Below, piece by piece: positions 14,429 through 22,782 of a stretch of DNA of 37,740 nt (the first letter of the stretch is position 1; every line of letters starts with the position of its first letter). Position numbers and translations under genes: made by a program. The notes beneath the pieces were generated by a model, which saw nothing but the letters and a program-made list of their open reading frames with translations, ran no database searches and had not been told where the DNA came from. The stretch comes from Caballeronia peredens (GTDB lineage: Bacteria; Pseudomonadota; Gammaproteobacteria; Burkholderiales; Burkholderiaceae): assembly GCA_001544595.2 (NCBI GenBank), contig FCOH02000041.1, positions 1 through 37,740 on the forward strand, in the 5' to 3' direction.

Positions 14429-15181
14429 TTACTTCTTGGCCTTGTCGGTGTCGTTGATGAAACGCATGCCCGCTGCGCGAATCGCGAAGCCGTTCGGATA
14501 ACGCAAATCCGCGTACTCGATGTCCTTCCCCCACCGTCCCGTCACGGACGACCACGACGCGACGAAACGCTTGCAGCGCTCGTTCAGCGTGTCCTGATTA
14601 CGCTCGCGGCCAAGCTCGATCTGCGTGCCGTTCGAGAGCTTCACCGTCCACGCGAAGCGCGGCGACAGCGTCACTTCCTCGGGCTTCGCATCGAGCGGCG
14701 CGAACCACTTCTGGAAATCGTGATAGCGCGCGACCACTTCCTTTGCCGTGCCTTCGGGGCCGTCGAACGCGGGCAGGTCGTCGTCGAGTTCGCCCTGATT
14801 CGCCGTGAACAGATCGCCGTCCACGCTCACCAGCTGATCCGAGCCCCACGTGCCGAGCGGCTTGTATTCTTCGAGCGTCACCGCGAGCGCATTCGGCCAG
14901 ACGCGCCGCACGCTCGCGTGACGCACCCACGGCATCTGTTCGAACGCGGCGCGCGCCGTGTCGAGATCCACCGTGAAGTAATTGCCCTTCAGATGACCGA
15001 CCACGCTCGCCCGCACGACCGGCGAACTGATATGCGCCGTGTCGCCGTCGATCTGAATCTCGCGCAGGCGAAACTCGGGACGCTGGATCGCCCAGTAACC
15101 CGCGGCGGCCAAAAGCAGCAGCACGAGCACGACGTGCAGCGCGTTGGCGGCGAAGCGGAGTTGGCGAACGTTGTTCCACAT
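14429..15181 (-). CDS. ftsQ: Cell division protein FtsQ
   Basis: 250 residues. A bitopic inner-membrane protein that bridges early and late divisome proteins through FtsL and FtsB. It has a short cytoplasmic N-terminus, a single membrane helix at about 14-32 (NALHVVLVLLLLAAAGYWAI), then the POTRA domain (FRLREIQIDGDTAHIS to about residue 105) and the beta domain with WPNALAVTLEEYKPLGTW. The periplasmic C-terminus ends in charged residues. It lies 62 nt after ddl and 26 nt before ftsA, the standard order. Confidence 0.95.
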   Translation of the reverse strand: MWNNVRQLRFAANALHVVLVLLLLAAAGYWAIQRPEFRLREIQIDGDTAHISSPVVRASVVGHLKGNYFTVDLDTARAAFEQMPWVRHASVRRVWPNALAVTLEEYKPLGTWGSDQLVSVDGDLFTANQGELDDDLPAFDGPEGTAKEVVARYHDFQKWFAPLDAKPEEVTLSPRFAWTVKLSNGTQIELGRERNQDTLNERCKRFVASWSSVTGRWGKDIEYADLRYPNGFAIRAAGMRFINDTDKAKK

Positions 15182-15243
15182 GGTTTCGCTTGTTCGTGTC
15201 CTGAGTGTGATTCCGTCGGTTCTGAAACGTCGGTTCTAAAGCA

Positions 15244-16197
15244 TCAGTTCTTCAGCGTGAGCGCCAACACCTGCACCACCAGATCCTTGTAGCTGATGCC
15301 CACCGCGCGCGCGGCCTTCGGCGGCAGCGAGTGATCCGTCATGCCGGGCGCCGTGTTCACTTCCAGAAAATACGGATTGCCGTCGGCGTCGAGCATGAAG
15401 TCCGCGCGGCCCCAGTCGGTGCAGCCGAGAATTTCGAACGCGCGCTTCGTCAGTTGCTTCATGCGCGCTTCTTCGGCATCCGTCAGGCCGCACGGAATCA
15501 GGTATTGCGTGTCGTCGGCGACGTACTTCGCGTGATAGTCGTAAAACTCGCCCGCCGGCACGATCTTGATGACCGGCAGATCGAGATCGCCCGCGATGCA
15601 GCACGTGAACTCGCCGCCGCCCTCGATGCTCTTCTCGACGATCACGATCTTGTCGAATTTCGCGGCTTCTTCGAGCGCCGGCACCAGCGTTTCCGCGCTC
15701 TTCACCTTGATGACCGCGACGCTCGACCCTTCGCTCGCCGGCTTCACGAACAGCGGCAGGCCCAGCTTCGCGATGATGTCGCGCGTGCGCGCAGCGTAGT
15801 CTTCACCGCGGAAGACGGTTTCGAACGGCGGCGTCGGCACGCCGGTCTGCTGCCACACGAGCTTGGTGCGCAGCTTGTCCATGCCGAGCGCCGAGCCGAG
15901 CACGCCGCTGCCGGTGTAACGAATGCCGTAGAAATCGAGTGCGCCCTGCAACTGCCCGTTTTCGCCATAACCGCCATGCAGCGCGATGAACGCGCGCACG
16001 AAACCCTCGGCCTTCAGATCCGACAACGGACGCTCGGCCGGATCGAACGGATGCGCGTCGATGCCCGCTTCACGCAGACCTTCCAGCACGAGACGCCCGG
16101 AATTGAGCGACACCTCGCGCTCGGCGGAATGCCCGCCCAGCAGCACCGCGACTTTGCCGAAAACTTTCGGATCGATTTGATTCACCTGATTGCTCAT
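15244..16197 (-). CDS. ddl: D-alanine-D-alanine ligase
   Basis: 317 residues. This ATP-grasp enzyme joins two D-alanines to give the dipeptide that MurF adds to the peptidoglycan precursor. GGHSAEREVSL at 20-30 binds substrate in the family; then come ALHGGYGENG, LPLFVKPASEGSSVAV of the ATP-grasp lysine region, and GRADFMLD...YFLEVNTAPGMT with the Mg-binding E and N residues and the final loop. The ATG at 16197 is preferred; the frame upstream adds 24 residues that overlap murC. The gene is 19 nt after murC and precedes ftsQ, as in the DdlB type. Confidence 0.96.
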   Translation of the reverse strand: MSNQVNQIDPKVFGKVAVLLGGHSAEREVSLNSGRLVLEGLREAGIDAHPFDPAERPLSDLKAEGFVRAFIALHGGYGENGQLQGALDFYGIRYTGSGVLGSALGMDKLRTKLVWQQTGVPTPPFETVFRGEDYAARTRDIIAKLGLPLFVKPASEGSSVAVIKVKSAETLVPALEEAAKFDKIVIVEKSIEGGGEFTCCIAGDLDLPVIKIVPAGEFYDYHAKYVADDTQYLIPCGLTDAEEARMKQLTKRAFEILGCTDWGRADFMLDADGNPYFLEVNTAPGMTDHSLPPKAARAVGISYKDLVVQVLALTLKN

Positions 16198-16216
16198 TTT
16201 CTGGATGCCGCTCTTA

Positions 16217-17608
16217 CTAGGACTGACCGTTCGCCAGCTTGCCGCACACACCGCCGATGGAACCCGCACCCATCGCGATCACCACGTCTCCGTTGCGCGC
16301 GATCGTCGTGATCGCGTCGGGCATTTCGTCGACCGTTTCGACGAACACCGGCTCGACCTTGCCCGCGACACGAATCGCACGCGCGAGCGCGCGGCCGTCC
16401 GCGGCCACGATGGGCGCTTCGCCAGCGGCGTAGACGTCGGTGAGCACGAGTGCATCGACCGTCGACAGCACTCGCACGAAATCCTCGAAGCAGTCGCGCG
16501 TACGCGTGTAGCGATGCGGCTGGAACGCGAGCACGAGCCGGCGATCGGGAAACGCGCCGCGCGCCGCCGCGATGGTCGCGGCCATTTCCACCGGGTGATG
16601 ACCGTAGTCGTCGATCAGCGTGTACGCGCCTTCGCCGCCGCTCGCGCGCACTTCGCCGTAGCGCTGGAAGCGCCGCCCGACGCCGTTGAATTCGGCGAGC
16701 GCACGCTGGATATCGGCATCGGCGACTTCGAGTTCAGTCGCAATTGCAATGGCCGCGAGCGCGTTCTGCACGTTGTGCGTGCCCGGCAGGTTCAGTTCGA
16801 TGTCGATGGACGGCGCATCTTCGCGCAGCGTCGTGAAATGCATGCGGCCGTTGCGCGCCTCGACATTCACCGCGCGCACCTGCGCTTCGGCGCCGAGGCC
16901 GTAACGGATGATCGGCTTCGACACGAACGGCAGGATCTCGCGCACGTTCGGATCGTCGACGCACAGCACCGCGATGCCGTAGAACGGCAGCCGGTGCGTG
17001 AACTCGATGAACGCCTGTTTCAGCCGCGCGAAGTCGTGGCCGTAGGTGTCCATGTGATCGGCGTCGATGTTCGTGATGACTTCGATCACCGGAAACAGAT
17101 TCAGGAACGACGCGTCCGATTCATCCGCTTCCGCGACGATGAAATCGCCCGTGCCGAGCCGCGCGTTCGCGCCCGCGCTGTTCAGGCGTCCGCCGATCAC
17201 GAAGGTCGGGTCGAGCCCGCCCGCGGCGAGCACGCTCGCGACGAGCGACGTGGTCGTGGTCTTGCCGTGCGTGCCGGCGATGGCGATGCCCTGCTTCAGG
17301 CGCATCAGCTCCGCGAGCATCACGGCGCGCGGCACGATCGGCACGCGGCGATGGCGCGCGGCCAGCACTTCGGGATTGTCCGGGCGCACGGCCGTCGATA
17401 CGACGACCGCATTCGCGCCTTCGATGTTCTGCTCGTGATGCCCGATCTCGACGCGCGCGCCGAGCGCCCGCAGCCGCTCAGTGACGGCGCCGTTCGAAAG
17501 ATCCGAGCCGCTCACGTGATAGCCGAGATTGAGCAGCACTTCGGCGATGCCGCTCATGCCCGCGCCGCCGATCCCGACGAAATGAATATGCTTGACGATA
17601 TGTTTCAT
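16217..17608 (-). CDS. murC: UDP-N-acetylmuramate-L-alanine ligase MurC
   Basis: 463 residues. MurC adds L-alanine to UDP-MurNAc with ATP, the first peptide step. The N-terminal Rossmann motif HFVGIGGAGMSGIAE lies at 9-23, and the Mur-ligase P-loop GTHGKTTT at 112-119. Further family marks are the ATP-side TNIDADHMDTYG and the C-terminal-domain DDYGHHPVEM. The ATG at 17608 is the family start (MKHIVKHIHF). The gap to the murG stop is 2 nt, so the two are tightly coupled. No murB lies next to it, unlike in some bacteria. Confidence 0.97.
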   Translation of the reverse strand: MKHIVKHIHFVGIGGAGMSGIAEVLLNLGYHVSGSDLSNGAVTERLRALGARVEIGHHEQNIEGANAVVVSTAVRPDNPEVLAARHRRVPIVPRAVMLAELMRLKQGIAIAGTHGKTTTTSLVASVLAAGGLDPTFVIGGRLNSAGANARLGTGDFIVAEADESDASFLNLFPVIEVITNIDADHMDTYGHDFARLKQAFIEFTHRLPFYGIAVLCVDDPNVREILPFVSKPIIRYGLGAEAQVRAVNVEARNGRMHFTTLREDAPSIDIELNLPGTHNVQNALAAIAIATELEVADADIQRALAEFNGVGRRFQRYGEVRASGGEGAYTLIDDYGHHPVEMAATIAAARGAFPDRRLVLAFQPHRYTRTRDCFEDFVRVLSTVDALVLTDVYAAGEAPIVAADGRALARAIRVAGKVEPVFVETVDEMPDAITTIARNGDVVIAMGAGSIGGVCGKLANGQS

Positions 17609-17610
17609 GA

Positions 17611-18729
17611 TTAATGTGCCTCCCGAGCTTGCGCGTTTACACGCGCGCCGGCGACGTCGGCGCATACGCTCGCGACCCGTTCGGTCGCGTCCGGTTTCGC
17701 CAGGGCGCGCGCGCGCCCGGCCATTTCCGCGAGCGTGTCGCGCGTCTGTGCGCGCAACCAGTCGGCCAGCTTTTGCGCCGACAAGTCGCGTTGTTGTATC
17801 AATTCAGCCGCGCCGTTCTTCGCGAGGAACGCGCCGTTGGTCGTCTGGTGATCGTCGACGGCGAACGGGAACGGCACGAAGAGCGCAGCCACGCCGACCG
17901 CCGCGATCTCGGAAACGGTCATCGCGCCCGAGCGGCAGATGACGAGATCCGCCGATGCGTACGCGCTCGCCATGTCCTCGATGAACGGCACGAGCTGCAG
18001 GTCAGCGCCGCGCGCGAGACCCGCCGCCGCGTAGTTCGCTTCAAGTGCTTCGATATGCTTCGCGCCCGCCTGATGCACGATGCGCGGACGCGCGTCCACG
18101 GGCAGCATCGCGAGCGCCTTCGGCACGGTTTCGTTCAGCGCTGCCGCGCCCAGACTGCCGCCGACCACCAGCACATTCAGACGCCCCGAACGCGCGGCGT
18201 AGCGTTCTTTGGGTGGCAATGCGCTCGTTAGTTCCGCACGGATCGGATTGCCGGTCCATTCCGCATTCGGCAGAGCATTAGGGAACGCAACGAGTACGCG
18301 CTTCGCGAGATGCGCGAGCACCTTGTTCGCGAGACCCGCGATCGAATTCTGTTCGTGCAGCACGAGCGGGACGCCCGCGAGCTTCGTCATGATGCCCGCC
18401 GGAAACGTGATGTAGCCGCCCATGCCGAGCACCACATCCGGCTTCACGCGACGCAGCGCGGCCAGGCTCTGCGAGCAGGCGCGCAACAGATTGACCGGCA
18501 GCATCAGCTTGGTCTTGATGCCCTTGCCGCGCACGCCGCCGAAGCGCACGTATTCCATCGGAATGCCGTGCTTCGGCACGAGCGTCGCTTCCATGCCGCT
18601 TGCATTGCCGAGCCACACCACGCGCCAGCCGTGCGCCTGCATCCAGTGCGCGACCGCGAGCCCCGGGAACACGTGGCCCCCGGTGCCTCCCGCCATGACC
18701 ATCAGCGTGCGGTTGCTCTGCGCGGTCAT
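17611..18729 (-). CDS. murG: Lipid II synthase MurG (UDP-GlcNAc transferase)
   Basis: 372 residues. MurG transfers GlcNAc from UDP-GlcNAc to lipid I on the inner face of the membrane, making lipid II. The GT-B glycosyltransferase signature GGTGGHVFP is at 14-22; GMGGYITFPAG and HEQNSIAGLANK form the acceptor region; CRSGAMTVSEIAAVG with its downstream PFPFAVDDHQTTNG is the donor-binding end. Start at the ATG 18729, whose ATGA overlaps the ftsW stop; the longer open frame across 19833 only shadows ftsW. Confidence 0.97.
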   Translation of the reverse strand: MTAQSNRTLMVMAGGTGGHVFPGLAVAHWMQAHGWRVVWLGNASGMEATLVPKHGIPMEYVRFGGVRGKGIKTKLMLPVNLLRACSQSLAALRRVKPDVVLGMGGYITFPAGIMTKLAGVPLVLHEQNSIAGLANKVLAHLAKRVLVAFPNALPNAEWTGNPIRAELTSALPPKERYAARSGRLNVLVVGGSLGAAALNETVPKALAMLPVDARPRIVHQAGAKHIEALEANYAAAGLARGADLQLVPFIEDMASAYASADLVICRSGAMTVSEIAAVGVAALFVPFPFAVDDHQTTNGAFLAKNGAAELIQQRDLSAQKLADWLRAQTRDTLAEMAGRARALAKPDATERVASVCADVAGARVNAQAREAH

Positions 18730-20021
18730 ACTTTTCCTCCGCGCATCAGAACGCGATTCTCGTAATCGACACGCAGCAAAACAGCCAGCGCGACGCAGTT
18801 CAGCAAAATGCCCGAGCCGCCGTAGCTCACGAGCGGCAGCGTGAGACCCTTGGTCGGCAGAAGGCCCAGGTTCACGCCCATGTTGATGAAGGTCTGCGCG
18901 CCGAACCAGATGCCGACACCCTTCGCCATCAGACCGGCGAACGTGCGGTCGAGCGCGAGCGCCTGACGGCCGATCTCGAACGCGCGGCGCACGATCCAGT
19001 AGAACAGCAGGATCACGCAGATCACGCCGACGAAACCGAGTTCCTCGCCGATCACCGCGAGAATGAAGTCGGTGTGCGCTTCCGGCAGATAGTTGAGCTT
19101 CTCGACACTGCCGCCGAGCCCGACGCCGAACCATTCGCCGCGTCCGAACGCGATGAGCGAATGCGTCAGCTGATACGCCTTGCCTTGCGCGTAGCGGTCG
19201 TCCCACGGATCGAGATACGCGAAGATCCGCTCGCGACGCCACGGCGACGCCCACACGAGCAGCGCGAACGTGCCGACCGCCGTCGCGACCAGCCCGCCGA
19301 ACAGCTTGCCGTTCACGCCGCCGAGGAACAGCACGCCCATTGCGATCGCGGCGATCACCATGAACGCGCCCATGTCGGGTTCGAGCAGCAACAGCGCGCC
19401 GACCGCGCCGACCGCCACTGCCATCGGCAGAAAGCCCTTGCCGAAGCTGTGCATGAATTCCTGCTTGCGCACGGTGTAGTTCGCCGCGTAGATCGTCACC
19501 GCGAGCTTCATGATTTCCGACGGCTGCATGTTCGTGATGCCGAGCGGAATCCAGCGGCGCGCGCCGTTCACGCCCTTGCCGACGTGCGGAATCAGCACGA
19601 TGACCAGCAACACCAGCGCGATCAGAAAGAGCTTCGGCGCGTACTTTTCCCACGTCTTGATCGGAATCTTGAACGCGATGATCGCGCCGACGAGCGCCGT
19701 CGTGATCGAAATGAGGTGACGCACGAGGAAGTGATAGTCGCGATAGCTCGCGTACTTCGGCGAATCCGGCATGGCGATCGACGCGGAGTACACCATCACG
19801 ATGCCCAGGCCGAGCAGCGCGATCATCACCCACAAGAGCGAGTAGTCGTAGTCGAGCATGCGCGAGCGCGCGGGACGCACGCCGTTGACCGCGCTCGAAA
19901 TGCCGCCCGCGCCTTCGCGATGCGCGCGCATGCCGGAATCCGCACGGCCCGCGAGCGAGTCGTGCGAGACGGCATGACGCTGGCCGGTCAATTTCGATCC
20001 GAAGCGTTCTGACCAGCTCAT
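18726..20021 (-). CDS. ftsW: Peptidoglycan glycosyltransferase FtsW (SEDS family)
   Basis: 431 residues. The SEDS polymerase of the septum, acting with FtsI. About 50 hydrophilic N-terminal residues precede a set of about ten membrane helices (first: YSLLWVMIALLGLGIVMVYSAS). The SEDS hallmark regions include the loop NGARRWIPLG with QPSEIMKLA, the long periplasmic loop PWDDRYAQGKAYQLTHSLIA-like stretch with GWFGVGLG equivalents (EWFGVGLGGSVEKLNYLPEAHTDF), and LPLVSYGGSG near the end. Start MSWSERFGSK at 20021 overlaps the murD stop by four bases. The long N-terminal extension is common in Burkholderiaceae, from memory. Confidence 0.96.
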   Translation of the reverse strand: MSWSERFGSKLTGQRHAVSHDSLAGRADSGMRAHREGAGGISSAVNGVRPARSRMLDYDYSLLWVMIALLGLGIVMVYSASIAMPDSPKYASYRDYHFLVRHLISITTALVGAIIAFKIPIKTWEKYAPKLFLIALVLLVIVLIPHVGKGVNGARRWIPLGITNMQPSEIMKLAVTIYAANYTVRKQEFMHSFGKGFLPMAVAVGAVGALLLLEPDMGAFMVIAAIAMGVLFLGGVNGKLFGGLVATAVGTFALLVWASPWRRERIFAYLDPWDDRYAQGKAYQLTHSLIAFGRGEWFGVGLGGSVEKLNYLPEAHTDFILAVIGEELGFVGVICVILLFYWIVRRAFEIGRQALALDRTFAGLMAKGVGIWFGAQTFINMGVNLGLLPTKGLTLPLVSYGGSGILLNCVALAVLLRVDYENRVLMRGGKV

Positions 20022-21529
20022 AGCATCACTCCCCGCGCGGCGGCGATTTCTTCGACCGCGCCGCGAAACACGTCGGCGCGATGTGCATAGTTCCTGAACA
20101 TGTCGAGGCTCGCGCACGCGGGCGAGAGCAGCACGGCGTCGCCTGCTTCGGCGATGCGCGCGGCTGCGTTCGTCGCCGCTTCGAGCGTGGCGTGATCTTC
20201 GAGCGCGACGCCCGTGGATGCGAGCGTTTCGCGCAGACGCGACGCGTCGCGGCCGATCAGCATCACCGCGCGCGCCCAACGTGCGACCGGCGCTTCGAGC
20301 GGCGAGAAGTCCTGGCCCTTGCCGTCGCCGCCGGCGATCAGCACGACGCGTTGCGCGAGGCCGTCGAGCGCCGCGACCGTCGCGCCGACGTTGGTGCCCT
20401 TGCTGTCGTCGACGTAATCGACGCCGTCGATCTGCGCGATCACTTCAACGCGATGCGGCTCGCCGCGATACTCGCGCAGACCGTGCAGCAACGCCGCGAG
20501 CGGCAGGTCGATCGCGCGGGCGAGCGCGAGCGCGGCCAGCGCGTTGGCCGCGTTGTGCAGACCGCGGATGCGCAGCGCGTCTGCGGGCATCAGGCGCTTC
20601 GAGACGACGTTCGGCGCGGCCGCTTCCTGCTTGCGGCGGCGCGACGGCGCGGGTTCTTCGGAGGCGTCCTGATCGATGCCCGCGACGAGCCACAGCATGC
20701 CGTTATCGCGCAGCAAACCGTAGTCGCCGACGAACGACGGTTCGTTCAGCCCGAACGTCACGACCCGGTCCTGCGCGATGTTCTTCGCGAGCGCCATGGT
20801 GCGGACGTCGTCGCGATTCAGCACGCGCGTCGTACGCGCGCCGAAGATGCGGCCCTTCGCGGCCGCGTAGGCGTCCAGGCCGCCGTGCCAGTCGAGATGA
20901 TCCTGCGTGATGTTGAGCACCGCGGCGGCATCCGGCGCGAAAGTGTGGGCCGTTTCCAGCTGGAAGCTCGACAGTTCGAGCACCCAGACGTCCGGCAGCG
21001 CGGTCTGGTCGATGGCTTCGGTCAGCTTGTCGAGCATGGCCGGGCTGATGTTGCCCGCCACCGCGACCGACTTGCCCGCGCGCTCGCACAGAAGGCCGGT
21101 GAGCGCGGTCGTCGTGGTCTTGCCGTTCGTGCCAGTGATCGCGATGACCTTCGGCGCGTAGCCGTTCGCGCCGAGTCCGGCGAGCGCCTGCGCGAAGAGT
21201 TCGAGCTCGCCCCAGACCGGAATGCCGCGTTCCTTCGCGGCGGCGATCAGCGGCGCGAGATCCGGCGCGAGCGGCGAAAGTCCCGGGCTGATCGCGACCA
21301 GTTCGATTCCGCCGTCGAGCAGTTCGGGCGCAAACGCGCCGCCGACGAACTCCGCATCGATTCCGTGGATCGCGAGTTCGGAGAGATTCGGCGGCGTTTC
21401 GCGCGTGTCGGCGATCCGCAGGCGGCAACCGTGCCTGGCGCACCAGCGCGCCATCGCCAGACCGGATTCACCCAGTCCAAGCACGAGCACCATCGGACTT
21501 TGCCGACCGACAAACTTCTCGCCAAACAT
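20018..21529 (-). CDS. murD: UDP-N-acetylmuramoyl-L-alanine-D-glutamate ligase MurD
   Basis: 503 residues, longer than the roughly 440 of E. coli. MurD adds D-glutamate to UDP-MurNAc-L-Ala. The N-terminal Rossmann motif LVLGLGESGLA lies at 15-25, the P-loop GTNGKTTT at 133-140, the middle-domain LNITQDHLDWHG near 204-215 and the C-terminal-domain DDSKGTNVGAT further on. An inserted low-complexity stretch at about 285-312 (rich in E, A, P, R and K) sits between the WL strand and the GLHN start of the third part; this is the likely source of much of the extra length. Start MFGEKFVGRQ at 21529; overlaps ftsW by four bases and follows mraY by 60 nt. Confidence 0.96.
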   Translation of the reverse strand: MFGEKFVGRQSPMVLVLGLGESGLAMARWCARHGCRLRIADTRETPPNLSELAIHGIDAEFVGGAFAPELLDGGIELVAISPGLSPLAPDLAPLIAAAKERGIPVWGELELFAQALAGLGANGYAPKVIAITGTNGKTTTTALTGLLCERAGKSVAVAGNISPAMLDKLTEAIDQTALPDVWVLELSSFQLETAHTFAPDAAAVLNITQDHLDWHGGLDAYAAAKGRIFGARTTRVLNRDDVRTMALAKNIAQDRVVTFGLNEPSFVGDYGLLRDNGMLWLVAGIDQDASEEPAPSRRRKQEAAAPNVVSKRLMPADALRIRGLHNAANALAALALARAIDLPLAALLHGLREYRGEPHRVEVIAQIDGVDYVDDSKGTNVGATVAALDGLAQRVVLIAGGDGKGQDFSPLEAPVARWARAVMLIGRDASRLRETLASTGVALEDHATLEAATNAAARIAEAGDAVLLSPACASLDMFRNYAHRADVFRGAVEEIAAARGVML

Positions 21530-21589
21530 CGCTTTACCTTTTCCCGGAGACCGCAAACGAACTTCGAACTGCCTTCGTACCCGCAACGC

Positions 21590-22759
21590 TCAACGCAGCT
21601 TGAGCGTCGACAGGCCAAACAGACACAGCATCAACGTAATGATCCAGAAGCGCACCACGACTTGCGTCTCGGTCCAGCCGGACAGTTCGTAGTGGTGATG
21701 CAGCGGCGCCATCTTGAAGAAGCGGCGGCCTTCGCCGTAACGGCGCTTCGTGAACTTGAACCAGAAGACCTGAAGCATCACCGAGAGCGTTTCCGCGACG
21801 AACACGCCGCCCATGATGAACAGCACGACTTCCTGACGCACGATCACCGCGACCGTGCCGAGCGCGCCGCCGAGCGCGAGCGCGCCGACATCGCCCATGA
21901 AGACCTGCGCGGGGTGCGTGTTGTACCAGAGGAAGGCGAGGCCCGCGCCGCCCATCGCCGAACAGAAAATCAGCAATTCGCCCGCGCCGGGAATGTGCGG
22001 GAACAGCAGGTACTTCGAATACACCGAACTGCCCATCACGTAGGCAAACGCGCCGAGCGACGCGCCCACGAGCACGACCGGCATGATGACGAGGCCGTCG
22101 AGACCGTCGGTGAGATTCACCGCGTTGCTCGAGCCGACGATCACGAAGTACGTCATCGCGATGAAGCCCCACACGCCGAGCGGATAGGTGATCGACTTGA
22201 GGAACGGCAGCATCAGGTCGGCGCGCGCGGGCAGGCCCATCGACAGGCCGCTCCTCACCCACGCCATGAAGAGATCGAACACGCGCGCGTTGTTCGCCTC
22301 GGACACGGAAAACGCGAGATACACCGCCGCGAAAATGCCGATGACCGACTGCCAGAAATACTTCTCGCGCGAAGACATGCCGCGCGGATCCTTGTGCACG
22401 ACCTTGCGGTAATCGTCCACCCAGCCGATCACGCCGTAGCCGAACGTGACGAGCATCACGATCCACACGAAGCGATTGGTGAGATCGGCCCACAGCAGCG
22501 TGGACACCGCGATGCCGATGAGAATGAGCACGCCGCCCATCGTCGGCGTACCGGATTTGACGAGGTGCGTCTGCGGGCCGTCCTTGCGCACCGCCTGGCC
22601 GACTTTCAGCAAAGTCAGCTTGCGGATGACCCAGGGGCCGCAGACGAGACCGATCAAAAGCGCCGTCGCCGTGGCGCCCACGGCGCGGAACGTAATGTAG
22701 GTAAACACGCGCATGAAGCTGGCGTCATTCTGGAGCCATTGCGCGAGTGCGAGTAGCAT
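21590..22759 (-). CDS. mraY: Phospho-N-acetylmuramoyl-pentapeptide transferase MraY
   Basis: 389 residues with about ten membrane helices. MraY moves phospho-MurNAc-pentapeptide from UDP to undecaprenyl phosphate, making lipid I. The conserved acidic residues are D115-D116 in GWVDDYRK, the region NAVNLTDGLDGL (215-222) and D290 in MGDVGALALG; the late HHHYE motif is at 354-358. The tip of the N-terminus carries GTPTMGG near 70-76. These are all catalytic or metal-binding positions in the family. It lies 23 nt after murF and 60 nt before murD. Confidence 0.97.
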   Translation of the reverse strand: MLLALAQWLQNDASFMRVFTYITFRAVGATATALLIGLVCGPWVIRKLTLLKVGQAVRKDGPQTHLVKSGTPTMGGVLILIGIAVSTLLWADLTNRFVWIVMLVTFGYGVIGWVDDYRKVVHKDPRGMSSREKYFWQSVIGIFAAVYLAFSVSEANNARVFDLFMAWVRSGLSMGLPARADLMLPFLKSITYPLGVWGFIAMTYFVIVGSSNAVNLTDGLDGLVIMPVVLVGASLGAFAYVMGSSVYSKYLLFPHIPGAGELLIFCSAMGGAGLAFLWYNTHPAQVFMGDVGALALGGALGTVAVIVRQEVVLFIMGGVFVAETLSVMLQVFWFKFTKRRYGEGRRFFKMAPLHHHYELSGWTETQVVVRFWIITLMLCLFGLSTLKLR

Positions 22760-22782
22760 GCTGGTCCTTCTCTTTCAGTGAA

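Noticed and set aside
18732..20279. Long minus-strand frames running beyond the proposed starts of murG and ftsW
   Set aside because: They are read-through of the open frame opposite or across neighbouring genes. The family start and ATGA overlaps give shorter, consistent proteins.
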